Origin: Methylorubrum thiocyanatum
Lineage (GTDB): Bacteria; Pseudomonadota; Alphaproteobacteria; Rhizobiales; Beijerinckiaceae
Length of the DNA: 64,000 nt
Direction of reading: 5' to 3'
Assembly (NCBI GenBank): GCA_014138645.1
Contig: JACJIB010000004.1
Location: 310,001-374,000 of the forward strand
Below, one piece after another: positions 8,803 through 18,908 of this stretch. Within the stretch, counting starts at the first letter, position 1. Every line of letters begins with the position of its first letter. The notes beneath the pieces were generated by a model. The model searched no databases and was not told the origin of the DNA. It was given only the letters and a program-made list of their open reading frames with translations. Made by a program: the position numbers and the translations under genes.

Positions 8803-9192
8803 TCAGGCCGCTTGGCCGAGGGCATCGAGCAGGTCGGAGCGGCCATAGGGCTTCGGCAGGAAGCAGCCCGCGTCGGGCAGGGCGTCGGTGCCCGGCCGGA
8901 CCCGGCCCGAGGTGACGACGAGGCGGATATGCGGCCAGCGCGCCCGCACCCGCGCGGCGAGCGTCAGCCCGTCCATCGAGCCCGGCATGTCGATATCGGT
9001 GAACAGCACGCAGAAGGCCTGCGCCTTCCCCTCCAGAAGCCGCAAGGCCGTATCCGCATCCGGCGCCTCGGCCACCGGCAGGCCGGCATCCTCCAGCATG
9101 TCCACGGCGACCATGCGCACGAAGCTCTCGTCTTCGACGACGAGAACGTGAGAGGCATCAGGCGAGGCGGCGGACTGTGACAGGGAAGACAT
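8803..9192 (-). CDS. Stand-alone receiver-domain response regulator
   Basis: A 129-residue single receiver domain with no output domain. It has the acidic pair in VVEDES, the phospho-acceptor in FTDIDMPG and the KPY lysine. The PGSMDGLTLA segment and short loops are typical of single-domain receivers related to the receivers of hybrid kinases. No kinase lies next to it on the same strand, so it is an orphan that could relay from any kinase, including the hybrid kinase in the Kai cluster across the divergent gap. That link is inference. Confidence 0.85.
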   Translation of the reverse strand: MSSLSQSAASPDASHVLVVEDESFVRMVAVDMLEDAGLPVAEAPDADTALRLLEGKAQAFCVLFTDIDMPGSMDGLTLAARVRARWPHIRLVVTSGRVRPGTDALPDAGCFLPKPYGRSDLLDALGQAA

Positions 9193-9599
9193 CGGGGCAA
9201 GCAGCTTCGAGGAACGGGACAGCTTTCCTCAAAGTGCCCGCACCGCGATTGGTTTCAGCGCAGCCGCAGAAGTTTTCCTGAAAAATCTGCAATGAATCGC
9301 GCCGAGGCGGGCGCGCCGGGGCATGCGTCCGCCTGCGTATTGCCAACCCCAAGGCGTTTGCATTACGGGAGCCGGCATCTGGGCGATCGAGGCCCGCCAT
9401 GACGCCTTCATGACGACGCCCCCGGCCCTTCCCGCCGTCTGCGCCCGGCGCAGGTTCCGGCGCCTGCCCGATCCCCTTGCATCCCTGCCGCAGGGCCCGG
9501 CCATGACGATGGCGGGCGTGATGATGGCACGTCCCGGCAACGGAGCGGACGGGTCGCCCCCGGTGACGACCGGCGAGGCCGCCGTTTTGGAGAACCGCC
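9193..9599. other. Divergent intergenic region between the orphan receiver and kaiC
   Basis: This 407-bp gap must contain the promoters for both flanking genes. I see no convincing gene. I looked for the GGAAC / CGTT elements of the alphaproteobacterial general-stress sigma factor and found no pair with proper spacing. No tRNA or strong terminator is seen. Confidence 0.5.
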
Positions 9600-11303
9600 T
9601 TGGCGCCTGAATCCGCGAGTCCGTCCACCGGCGCGCCTGCCCTGCCGAAGGTCGCCACCGGCATCGACGGCTTCGACGCCATCACCTTCGGCGGCCTGCC
9701 GAAGGGGCGGCCCTCGCTGGTCTGCGGCGCCGCCGGCTGCGGCAAGACGCTGTTCGCCACGACCTTTCTCGTCAACGGCGCGACCCGCTTCGACGAGCCC
9801 GGCGTGTTCATGAGCTTCGAGGAGCGCGCCGAGGATCTCGTCGCCAACGTCGCCTCCCTCGGCTACGACCTCGACGCGCTGGTGGCGCAGGGCAAGCTCG
9901 CCATCGACCATGTGCGCGTCGAGCGCTCCGAGATCGAGGAGACCGGCGAGTACGACCTCGAAGGGCTGTTCATCCGCCTCGGCTTCGCGGTGGATTCCAT
10001 CGGCGCCAAGCGCGTCGTGCTCGACACGATCGAGACCCTGTTCGCCGGCTTTTCCGACGAGACGGTGCTGCGCGCCGAACTGCGCCGCCTGTTCGGCTGG
10101 ATCAAGGACCGGGGCCTGACCGCGATCATCACCGGCGAGCGCGGCGACGGCCAGCTCACCCGCCAGGGCATGGAGGAATACGTCTCCGACTGCGTGGTGC
10201 TGCTCGACAACCGGGTCGAGGACCAGATCACCACCCGGCGCCTGCGCGTCGTGAAGTATCGCGGCTCGGCCCACGGCACCAACGAGTACCCGTTCCTGAT
10301 CGATGCCGAGGGCATCAGCGTCCTGCCGGTCACCTCGGCCGACCTCGACTACCGGATCGCCGAGGGCGTGATCTCCACCGGCATCCCCGGTCTCGACGCG
10401 ATGCTCGAACCCGGCGGCTTCCACCGCGGCACCAGCATCCTGATCTCGGGCGAGGCCGGCACCGGCAAGACCATGATCTCGTCGAGCATGATCGAGGCCG
10501 CCTGCGCCCGGGGTGAGCGCTGCATGGCCTTCGTGTTCGAGGAGAGCGGCGACCAGATCATCCGCAACGCCCGCTCCATCGGCCTCGACCTCGCCCGCCA
10601 CGTCGAATCGGGGCTGCTGCGCTTCGAGGCGGCGCGCCCGAGCCTCTACGGGCTGGAGATGCACCTGGCGCGCATGCACCGGGACATCGACCGGTTCGAA
10701 CCCACCCTGGTGGTGATCGATCCCCTTTCGGCCCTGCGCGGTCCGCCGGCCGAGCTGCAGGCGACGATGCTGCGCATGATCGACATGCTGAAGAGCCGCG
10801 GCATCACCGCGGTCTTCACCAGCCTGCGCGAGGACGGCGAGATCGATCACGACAGCGCGATCGGCGTGTCCTCGCTGATGGATGCCTGGGTCAAGCTCCT
10901 CAACGTCGAGGCCAACGGCGAGCGCTCGCGCACGCTCTACGTCATCAAGGCCCGCGGCATGCGGCACTCGAACCAAGTGCGCGAGTTCACGATGTCCGGC
11001 GAGGGCATCGCGCTCATCGATGCCTATATCGGCCCGGCGGGCGTGCTCACCGGCACCGCCCGCATGGTGCAGGAGGCGGCGGAGGCCGCCGCCGCCCTGC
11101 GCCGCGAGCAGGAGAACCGCCGTCGCCAGCGCGAGGCGGAGCGGCGGCGCCAGTCGCTGGAGCGCCAGATCGACGAACTGCGCGCCACCCTGGAAGCCGT
11201 GGCAGAGGAAGAGGCGGTGCTCTTGAGCGAGGACGAGATGCGGGAGGCCGTGCTGGCGAGCGACCGCTTCAGCCTCGCTAAGCGCCGGGGAGGCACGAAA
11301 TGA
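9600..11303 (+). CDS. kaiC: KaiC-family circadian-clock-type ATPase/autokinase
   Basis: A 567-residue double-RecA-domain protein. Domain CI (about 10-245) has Walker A GAAGCGKT and a catalytic EE pair in FEERAED. Domain CII (about 250-480) has Walker [10 protein letters not shown] and the EE pair in FEESGDQ. The residues aligning with the KaiC phosphorylation pair Ser431/Thr432 of Synechococcus are Ser424-Ser425, so autophosphorylation is plausible. A charged coiled-coil tail (about 485-560) replaces the short cyanobacterial C-terminus. Translation starts at TTG 9600 after a GGAG; the usual KaiC N-terminal motif begins soon after. kaiB overlaps its stop (ATGA). No kaiA is present, as usual outside cyanobacteria, so a timing, stress or redox role is likelier than a full oscillator. 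Confidence 0.9.
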   Translation: MAPESASPSTGAPALPKVATGIDGFDAITFGGLPKGRPSLVCGAAGCGKTLFATTFLVNGATRFDEPGVFMSFEERAEDLVANVASLGYDLDALVAQGKLAIDHVRVERSEIEETGEYDLEGLFIRLGFAVDSIGAKRVVLDTIETLFAGFSDETVLRAELRRLFGWIKDRGLTAIITGERGDGQLTRQGMEEYVSDCVVLLDNRVEDQITTRRLRVVKYRGSAHGTNEYPFLIDAEGISVLPVTSADLDYRIAEGVISTGIPGLDAMLEPGGFHRGTSILISGEAGTGKTMISSSMIEAACARGERCMAFVFEESGDQIIRNARSIGLDLARHVESGLLRFEAARPSLYGLEMHLARMHRDIDRFEPTLVVIDPLSALRGPPAELQATMLRMIDMLKSRGITAVFTSLREDGEIDHDSAIGVSSLMDAWVKLLNVEANGERSRTLYVIKARGMRHSNQVREFTMSGEGIALIDAYIGPAGVLTGTARMVQEAAEAAAALRREQENRRRQREAERRRQSLERQIDELRATLEAVAEEEAVLLSEDEMREAVLASDRFSLAKRRGGTK

Positions 11304-11647
11304 GCGGGCCGGGATCGACCGGGGGCGGGATCGAGGACGGGGCCGACGGCACCGTGGAGGACGGGCACTACCACCTGCGCCTCTACGTTGCCGGGCAGAC
11401 CGCCAAGTCGCTGGCGGCGATGGCCAACCTCAGGCGCTTCTGCGAGGAGCACCTTGCCGGACACTACGACATCGAGGTCGTCGACCTGATGAAGAACCCG
11501 CAGCTCGCGGCCGGCGACCAGATCCTGGCGATCCCGACCCTGGTGCGGCGCCTGCCCACGCCGCTCAAGCGGATCATCGGCGACCTCTCCAACACCGAGA
11601 AGGTGCTGGTCGGGCTCGATATCCGCCCGAAGGCGGACGGACTTTGA
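11300..11647 (+). CDS. kaiB: KaiB-family protein, copy 1
   Basis: A 115-residue thioredoxin-like fold protein of the KaiB family. The conserved core begins with [15 protein letters not shown] and includes the [12 protein letters not shown] and [23 protein letters not shown] blocks that define KaiB. In the clock, KaiB changes fold and docks on the KaiC CI ring. The ATG overlaps the kaiC stop by 4 bp and its own stop overlaps the TTG of the second copy, so all are translationally coupled. The acidic N-terminal extension (about 25 residues) is not part of the fold. Confidence 0.9.
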   Translation: MSGPGSTGGGIEDGADGTVEDGHYHLRLYVAGQTAKSLAAMANLRRFCEEHLAGHYDIEVVDLMKNPQLAAGDQILAIPTLVRRLPTPLKRIIGDLSNTEKVLVGLDIRPKADGL

Positions 11648-12048
11648 GCGGCGGGGGCATCACGGAGGCCGGGGCCGCCGGGCGCATCCGTCTGCGCCTC
11701 TACGTCGCCGGCACCTCGCCGCGCTCGACCCGCAGCATCGAGAGCGTGCGCCGCCTGTGCGAGCGCCGGCTCGGGGGCGTCTGCGACCTCGAAGTGGTCG
11801 ACATCTACCAGCAAGCGGCGCTCGCGGCCGCCGACGGCGTCGTCGCGGCGCCGACCCTGGTGCGGCTCTCCCCCCTCCCCGCCCGGCGCATCGCCGGCGA
11901 CCTGAGCGACGAGCGGCGCGTCCTCGACGGTCTCGCACTCAAGGGACTCGGGCTTGAGGGCCTCGGGCTCGAGGGACTCGACGTGCCGCCGGCGGCTTCG
12001 GGAGCGGATCGGCGCGAGACCATGGGCGGAGGCGGCGGTGAGCGCTGA
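11644..12048 (+). CDS. KaiB-family protein, copy 2, with repetitive tail
   Basis: A 134-residue protein whose core (about 15-98) matches Kai[15 protein letters not shown], the [27 protein letters not shown] region and [14 protein letters not shown]. It is clearly diverged from copy 1. After the core come short Leu-Gly-Leu-Glu-Gly repeats (about 99-113) encoded by an imperfect DNA repeat, then a Gly-rich end. The start is TTG 11644, overlapping the stop of copy 1. The gene overlaps the hybrid kinase start by 11 bp. Two different KaiB proteins beside one KaiC suggest alternative partners. Confidence 0.85.
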   Translation: MSGGGITEAGAAGRIRLRLYVAGTSPRSTRSIESVRRLCERRLGGVCDLEVVDIYQQAALAAADGVVAAPTLVRLSPLPARRIAGDLSDERRVLDGLALKGLGLEGLGLEGLDVPPAASGADRRETMGGGGGER

Positions 12049-13795
12049 GGCCGGCACCCTCGCCGAGGCGCAGGCGCGCATCCGCGAACTGGAAACGCGG
12101 CTGGAGGAGGTCGAGGACACCCTCGCGGCGATCCGCCGGGGCGATTTCGACGCCATCGTGGTCGAGGGTCCGGCCGGCGAGCGGCTGGTCTACACCCTGG
12201 AGAATGCCGACCGGCCCTACCGGGTGCTGATCGAGCAGATCCAGGAGGGCGCCTTCACCCTCGGTCCGGACGGGACGCTGCTCTACTGCAACCGCCGGCT
12301 CGCCGAGACCCTGGGCACCCCGCAGGAGCGCCTGATCGGCCAGTCCTTCGCGCGTTTTGCCGCCAGGGACCAGGAGGCGACCCTCGCCGCCCTGGTCGCC
12401 CAGGCGGCGCGGATGCCGGCGCGGGGCGAGATCGCCCTGTGCGACGAGGCGGGAATTGAGCGCCCGGCCTATCTCTCCCTGAACCGCCTCGACGGCGACG
12501 GCGACACCCTGCTCCTGTGCGGCGTGGTCACCGACCTCACCGCCGAGCGCCTGCGCCTGCACGAACTCGCCGAGGCCAACGAGCGCCTGCGCGCCGAGGT
12601 GGCCGAGCGCGAGCGGATCGAGGAGGCCCTGCGCCAGAGCCAGAAGATGGAGGCGGTGGGCCAGCTCACCGGCGGCGTGGCGCACGACTTCAACAACCTG
12701 CTGACCGTCATCAAGTCCTCCACCGACCTGCTCAAGCGCCCCGACCTCGCCGAGGAGCGCCGCCGCCGCTACGTCGATGCCATCTCCGACACGGTGGCGC
12801 GCGCGGCCAAGCTGACGGGCCAGCTCCTCGCCTTCGCCCGCCGCCAAGCCCTCAAGCCCGAGGTGTTCGATGCCGGCCGCGGCGTCGCGTCGGTGGCCGA
12901 CATGGTCGGCACGCTCACCGGCGCGCGCATCCAGGTGAAGACCCTGATCGAGCCGTGTTTCGATGCGGCGGGCGAGCCCTTCGCCTGCCTCGTGGAGGCC
13001 GATCCGAGCCAGTTCGACACGGCACTCGTCAACATGGTCGTCAACGCCCGCGACGCCATGGACGGCGAGGGCACGCTGACCATCCGCGTCGGCCATGCCG
13101 GGCAGATCCCGGCGCTGCGCACCCATCCGGCGGTGCCGGGCGACTTCGTGGCCGTGTCGATCGCCGACACCGGATCGGGCATCGCGCCGGGTGACCTGTC
13201 GCGGATCTTCGAGCCGTTCTTCACCACGAAGGGCGTCGGCCAGGGCACCGGGCTCGGCCTCTCCCAGGTGTTCGGCTTCGCCAAGCAATCGGGCGGCGAC
13301 ATCGCGGTGGAGAGCGTGCTGGGCCAAGGCACCACCTTCACCCTGTTCCTGCCCCGCGCCAAGATCGCCCCGACCCTGAGGGAGGCCGCCGACGAGCCCG
13401 AGCCGCTGGCGCCCGGCCACGGCACCTGCGTCCTGCTGGTGGAGGACAATCGCGAGGTCGGCGCCTTCGCGACGCAGGCGCTGACCGAGCTTGGCTACGG
13501 CACCGTCTGGGCGATGGATGCCGAGCAGGCGCTCGCCGAACTCGGCCGCACGCCGGAGCGGTTCGACGTGGTGTTCACCGACGTGGTGATGCCCGGCATG
13601 AACGGCGTCGAACTCGCCCGCACGATCCTGAGCCGGACGCCCGACATGCCGATCGTGCTCTCCTCCGGCTACAGCCACGTGCTGGCCGAGGACGGGCACC
13701 ACGGTTTCCCGTTGCTGCACAAACCCTACTCGGTGGAGGATCTCTCGCGCATCCTGCGCCGGGCCATCCAGCGGCGCAGCGCGCAGGGAAAATGA
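12038..13795 (+). CDS. PAS hybrid histidine kinase with C-terminal receiver, Kai cluster
   Basis: A 585-residue soluble hybrid kinase. In order: an N-terminal coiled coil (about 3-40), a PAS domain (about 60-180), HisKA with the phospho-acceptor in [11 protein letters not shown], HATPase (N box [11 protein letters not shown] boxes DTGSGI and GTGLGLSQV) and a receiver (about 455-575; [18 protein letters not shown]). There are no membrane helices. The start is GTG 12038 with GGAGG upstream, overlapping kaiB copy 2; the longer ATG at 11954 would bury it in that gene. The coupling suggests it reads out KaiC/KaiB, as SasA does in cyanobacteria, but it lacks a KaiB-like sensor domain, so this is inference. 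Confidence 0.9.
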   Translation: MSAEAGTLAEAQARIRELETRLEEVEDTLAAIRRGDFDAIVVEGPAGERLVYTLENADRPYRVLIEQIQEGAFTLGPDGTLLYCNRRLAETLGTPQERLIGQSFARFAARDQEATLAALVAQAARMPARGEIALCDEAGIERPAYLSLNRLDGDGDTLLLCGVVTDLTAERLRLHELAEANERLRAEVAERERIEEALRQSQKMEAVGQLTGGVAHDFNNLLTVIKSSTDLLKRPDLAEERRRRYVDAISDTVARAAKLTGQLLAFARRQALKPEVFDAGRGVASVADMVGTLTGARIQVKTLIEPCFDAAGEPFACLVEADPSQFDTALVNMVVNARDAMDGEGTLTIRVGHAGQIPALRTHPAVPGDFVAVSIADTGSGIAPGDLSRIFEPFFTTKGVGQGTGLGLSQVFGFAKQSGGDIAVESVLGQGTTFTLFLPRAKIAPTLREAADEPEPLAPGHGTCVLLVEDNREVGAFATQALTELGYGTVWAMDAEQALAELGRTPERFDVVFTDVVMPGMNGVELARTILSRTPDMPIVLSSGYSHVLAEDGHHGFPLLHKPYSVEDLSRILRRAIQRRSAQGK

Positions 13796-13837
13796 TTTTC
13801 CCTTCGCCTGCAACGACTTGGCTTGCAGGCAAGAAAA

Positions 13838-13861
13838 AAGGCTCGGATCGCTCCGAGCCTT
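13838..13861 (-). terminator. Rho-independent terminator for the minus-strand Sua5 gene
   Basis: AAGGCTCGGA / TCCGAGCCTT is a perfect 10-bp stem with a 4-nt loop. Read on the minus strand it is followed directly by a run of T (13832-13839 as A on the plus strand), giving a classic intrinsic terminator about 105 bp after the Sua5 stop. It may also stop read-through from the hybrid kinase on the plus strand. Confidence 0.85.
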
Positions 13862-13964
13862 GAAGGGAAAAGGCCATTGGGGGCTGAACTGGCCTTCGTA
13901 ACCAGACAATGCGCCGGAGGCGAAACGGTTCCGCAAAAAAGTTTCGCGGAAAATTGCGTCGCAT

Positions 13965-14954
13965 TCAGCGCGGGGCGGCGGCCCGGCGCAGGCGGTCGTT
14001 GATCGCCTCGCCCAGGCCCTCCTCCGGGACCGGGACGACGGCGATGGTCGGCGCGCCCGAGGCGTCGAGCCGGCGCAGCGCCCCGAACAGCCGGGCGGCG
14101 GCCTCCGCCGGATCGCCGCGCGCGCTCAGGGTCTCGACCGCCGCCGCACGGTCCAGCCCGGCGGGGCGGAAGGCGCCGAAGAGCAGAACCGCCTCCCCCG
14201 GCTCGAGGCCGGTCGCGTCGAGCCGCACCCCGGCCCGCGGCGCGTAGTGCGAGGCGAGCAGGCCCGGGCCCACCGGTCGCGAGCCCGGATCGCCGCCCGC
14301 CTCGGGGGCAAAGCCCAGGACGGCGGCGATGGCCGCCCGCGTCACCCCGCCGGGGCGCAGCAGCCGGGGCGGCCCGCCGAGGCAGGCGACCACCGACGAC
14401 TCGACCCCGACCGGGCATGCGCCGCCGTCGAGCACGGCGGCGATGCGCCCGTCGAGGTCCGTCAGCACGTGGTCGGCGCTGGTGGGGCTGACCCGTCCCG
14501 AACGGTTGGCCGAGGGCGCCGCGACCGGCCGCCCGACCCGCTCCAGCAGCGCGCGGGCGGTGGCGTGGGCCGGCACCCGCAGCGCCACGGAATCGAGCCC
14601 GGCCCGGGCGAGATCGCAGACCGAACCGGTGGACGCGGCCGGCACCACCAGGGTCAGCGGCCCCGGCCAGAAGTGTTCCGCGAGCCGGAGGGCGGCTTCG
14701 TCGAACGTGCCCTCCCCCAGCGCGGCCTCGACCGTCGCGACATGGGCGATCAGCGGGTTGAAGCGCGGGCGGCCCTTGGCGGCGTAGATCGCGGCCACCG
14801 CCTCCGGATCGGTGGCGTCGGCCCCGAGCCCGTAGACCGTCTCCGTCGGCAGGGCGACGAGACCGCCCGCCCCGATCAGCGCGGCGGCCCGCGCGAGGCC
14901 GTCGGCGTCGGCGGCCAAGCGCAGCGTGGGGATGGTTGACGGTGGGGCGTCCAT
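13965..14954 (-). CDS. L-threonylcarbamoyladenylate synthase (Sua5/YciO/YrdC)
   Basis: A 329-residue enzyme that makes threonylcarbamoyl-AMP from Thr, bicarbonate and ATP for the t6A37 modification of tRNAs. The YrdC domain (about 15-205) has the LPTETVYGLGADA block, the KGRPRFNPLI KxR...N motif and SANRSGRVSPT. The C-terminal Sua5 domain (about 225-325) contains SHYAPRAG. The start at 14954 is chosen because it begins just before the domain; a longer frame would overlap the divergent acyl-CoA dehydrogenase gene. A clear terminator follows. Confidence 0.93.
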   Translation of the reverse strand: MDAPPSTIPTLRLAADADGLARAAALIGAGGLVALPTETVYGLGADATDPEAVAAIYAAKGRPRFNPLIAHVATVEAALGEGTFDEAALRLAEHFWPGPLTLVVPAASTGSVCDLARAGLDSVALRVPAHATARALLERVGRPVAAPSANRSGRVSPTSADHVLTDLDGRIAAVLDGGACPVGVESSVVACLGGPPRLLRPGGVTRAAIAAVLGFAPEAGGDPGSRPVGPGLLASHYAPRAGVRLDATGLEPGEAVLLFGAFRPAGLDRAAAVETLSARGDPAEAAARLFGALRRLDASGAPTIAVVPVPEEGLGEAINDRLRRAAAPR

Positions 14955-15063
14955 GTCGGAGTGGATGCGAGGAAGAACGGCCGGCCGTAGCCTCTCTGGC
15001 CGCAAGCCGTCAAACGGGATCGCCGCCCCCTCAACGCGCGGCGGGAGGAGCGGTGAACCGGTC

Positions 15064-16827
<1,764 letters not shown>

Positions 16828-16833
16828 GCGCGG

Positions 16834-17505
16834 CTATCGCGCCGCGTTCGGGCCGTAACCCGCGTAGAAGACGCGGACGGCTTCCGCGACCCGGTGCCGG
16901 ATCTCGTCCTCGTCCGGTGCCGCGCCCGCATTGAACAGCAGCCGCGTCAGCATCCCGGCCTGGCAGAGCTGGAGGAAGTGCTTGGCGGCGAGATCGGTGT
17001 CGGTGGCGGCGAGGCGCCCGGCCGCGACCTGGGCGTCGATGTAGACCTTGAGCCGCCCGACCCCGCAGGCCGGGCCGGCCTCGTAGAAGGCCTGCCCGAA
17101 GCGGGGAAACTTTTCACAGGCCCCGATCACCATGCGGATGATCGAGACGTGCTCCGGCCGCGCCATCATCGTGAGATAGCTGGTGCCGAGCCGGGTCAGC
17201 ACGGCGCGCACGTCCGGGTCGCCCTCGTCGAGCCGGAACAGGTTCTCGGCCAACCCCGCCTTCGCCTCGGTGGTCAGAGCCTCGAACAGCGCCTCCTTGC
17301 TGTCGAAATAGACGTAGAGCGTCCCCTTCGAGACGTTCGCGGTCTTGGCGATCTCGCCCATGCTGGCGCCGTCGAAGCCCGAGGCCATGAACACCTGACG
17401 GGCGCCTTCCAGGATCTGCCGGCGCTTGTCGCTCTCGCCCGAAGGGGACGCCTGGGCGGCCGCCTGCCCCCGCTCCTGTGTCGCCGCGCCCGCCATCGCA
17501 CTCAC
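16834..17505 (-). CDS. TetR-family repressor of the divergent efflux pump
   Basis: A 223-residue regulator. A flexible N-terminus (1-27) is followed by the TetR helix-turn-helix (about 28-75: ILEGARQVFMASGFDGASMGEIAKTANVSKGTLYVYFDSKEALF). The C-terminal ligand-binding domain carries the ACEKFPRFGQAFYEAG stretch common in regulators of RND/EmrAB pumps. It is transcribed away from the emrAB-type operon, with two palindromic operators in between, so it very probably represses both itself and the pump. Met at 17505 or 17496 could be the start. Confidence 0.93.
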   Translation of the reverse strand: MSAMAGAATQERGQAAAQASPSGESDKRRQILEGARQVFMASGFDGASMGEIAKTANVSKGTLYVYFDSKEALFEALTTEAKAGLAENLFRLDEGDPDVRAVLTRLGTSYLTMMARPEHVSIIRMVIGACEKFPRFGQAFYEAGPACGVGRLKVYIDAQVAAGRLAATDTDLAAKHFLQLCQAGMLTRLLFNAGAAPDEDEIRHRVAEAVRVFYAGYGPNAAR

Positions 17506-17521
17506 TCGCCGTCCATCCGCG

Positions 17522-17575
17522 TTGACCGAACCGTTCAGTCAGTGATAATTATCGCTCGAATGCCGACGGCGTCAA
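17522..17575. promoter_or_regulatory. Back-to-back divergent promoters of the tetR and emrAB-type genes
   Basis: The palindrome GATAATTATC (17544-17553) supplies a -10 (GATAAT) to both strands. On the plus strand TTGACC (17522-17527) lies 16 bp upstream of GATAAT (17544-17549). On the minus strand TTGACG (plus 17570-17575) lies 16 bp upstream of GATAAT (plus 17548-17553). Both match sigma-70 promoters well. The plus promoter would start near 17556 and the minus one near 17541. Confidence 0.75.
17523..17541. promoter_or_regulatory. TetR operator 1
   Basis: TGACCGAAC-C-GTTCAGTCA is a 19-bp dyad with one mismatched position. It covers the -35 of the pump promoter and the expected start of the tetR transcript, an ideal place for repression of both. 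Confidence 0.75.
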
Positions 17576-17589
17576 CCTGACCCGCCGAG

Positions 17590-17608
17590 TGACCGAACGG
17601 TTCGGTCA
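17590..17608. promoter_or_regulatory. TetR operator 2 (perfect palindrome)
   Basis: TGACCGAACGGTTCGGTCA is a perfect 19-bp palindrome with the same half site as operator 1. The centres are 67 bp apart. It falls in the leader of the pump operon, which argues against any translation start upstream of it. Confidence 0.8.
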
Positions 17609-17630
17609 ATGGATGTCTGGGGCTTCAGTC

Positions 17631-18839
17631 ATGTCGCTTCGTGAGGATTCCGGTCGGTCGGAGACGGCACCGGACAATGTCGAGGACGAGCGGGCCGAGG
17701 GCGGCCGCACCCCGGCCCCGCCGCCCGCCCTCGTGACCGCCCCGGTGCCGCCGGCCGCGCCGGCTAAGCCCCGGCGCCCGCTGCGGCGGGCGGTGCTGGG
17801 CCTCGTGCTCTGCGCGGCGCTCGGCGGCGGCGCCTATGCCGGCTGGGAGTGGTGGACGGTCGGGCGCTTCTTCGTCAGCACCGACGACGCCTACGTTCAG
17901 GCCGACATCTCGGTGCTCGCCGCCAAGGTCTCGGGCTATCTCGAGGCGGTGCCCGTGGTGAACGGGCAGGCGGTGAAGCGGGGCGATGTCATCGCCCGGC
18001 TCGACGACGGCGATTACCGCCTCGCGGTGACGGCGGCGCAGGACAAGCTCGCCACGCAGGAGAGCACCATTGCCCGGATCGGCCGGCAGGCGGAAGCGGC
18101 GCAGGCGCAGGTGCTGCAGAGCACGGCCCAGATCGATGCGGCGAAGGCCGACGCGGTGCGGGCGAGTGCGGATTACGCCCGCGCCACCCAGATGCAGGCC
18201 GACTACGTCGCCAAATCCCGGATCGACCAGGCCAAGGCCGACCGCGACCGCACCGAGGCGGCGGTGAAGTCGGCCGAGGCCGCCCTCGTCGCGGCGCGCG
18301 CCAATGTCGAGGTGCTGCGGGCGCAGTCGCGCGAGGCGGAGAGTTTGGCCGCGGAGCTGCGCACCGCCGCCGACCGGGCGCGGCGCGACCTCGACTTCGC
18401 GGTGATCCGCGCGCCGTTCGACGGCGTCGTCGGCAACAAGGCGGTGGAGGCCGGGGCCTACGTCTCGCCGGGCTCGCGCATCGCCGCCCTGGTGCCGCTG
18501 AAGAGCGTGCGGGTCGATGCGAACTTCAAGGAGACGCAGCTCGCCCGCGTCCGGCCCGGCCAGGAGGTCCACATCCACGTGGACGCCTATCCCGACCGCG
18601 ACATCGTCGGCACGGTGGAATCGCTCTCGCCGGCCTCCGGTTCGGTCTTCAGCCTGCTGCCGCCGGACAACGCCACCGGCAACTTCACCAAGATCGTCCA
18701 GCGCCTGCCGGTGCGCGTCCACGTGCCGGAGGACGTCGCCCGCGAGGGCCTGCTGCGGCCCGGCCTGTCCGTGGTGGTGCGGGTCGATACCCGCGCGGGC
18801 GCCGACGCGCCGGTGCAGCGGCTCGCCGCCCGGCCCTGA
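17631..18839 (+). CDS. EmrA/HlyD-family membrane-fusion protein
   Basis: A 402-residue periplasmic adaptor linking the DHA2 transporter to an outer-membrane channel. A Pro/Ala-rich cytosolic N-terminus (1-50) is followed by one membrane anchor (about 54-75). Then come the STDDAYVQADIS biotinyl-lipoyl half motif, a long coiled-coil hairpin (about 130-250), the second lipoyl half (FAVIRAPFDGVVGNKAVE) and a beta-barrel (FKETQLARVRPGQ). I start at Met 17631 because the earlier possible start at 17589 would place operator 2 inside the gene; 17613 is also possible. The DHA2 partner follows 69 bp later. It probably exports drugs or hydrophobic compounds. Confidence 0.9.
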   Translation: MSLREDSGRSETAPDNVEDERAEGGRTPAPPPALVTAPVPPAAPAKPRRPLRRAVLGLVLCAALGGGAYAGWEWWTVGRFFVSTDDAYVQADISVLAAKVSGYLEAVPVVNGQAVKRGDVIARLDDGDYRLAVTAAQDKLATQESTIARIGRQAEAAQAQVLQSTAQIDAAKADAVRASADYARATQMQADYVAKSRIDQAKADRDRTEAAVKSAEAALVAARANVEVLRAQSREAESLAAELRTAADRARRDLDFAVIRAPFDGVVGNKAVEAGAYVSPGSRIAALVPLKSVRVDANFKETQLARVRPGQEVHIHVDAYPDRDIVGTVESLSPASGSVFSLLPPDNATGNFTKIVQRLPVRVHVPEDVAREGLLRPGLSVVVRVDTRAGADAPVQRLAARP

Positions 18840-18908
18840 GACTCCGGCCGGCCAGGACCGTTCGTCCCGCCCGCGACCTCATCCCCGAACCGTCTTCCGA
18901 GGCGCCCC

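Noticed and set aside
9193..9599. A general-stress sigma (EcfG) promoter before kaiC or the receiver gene
   Set aside because: GGAA(C)-like words occur on both strands but none has a GTT element at the needed 16-17 bp spacing.
13916..13953. TTCCGC/GCGGAA and GCGAAAC/GTTTCGC pairings downstream of Sua5
   Set aside because: The arms are short and mutually exclusive, and the strong terminator at 13838-13861 already accounts for the end.
17589..17630. Upstream GTG start for the efflux adaptor
   Set aside because: It would put the perfect TetR palindrome inside the gene and lies before any ribosome site.
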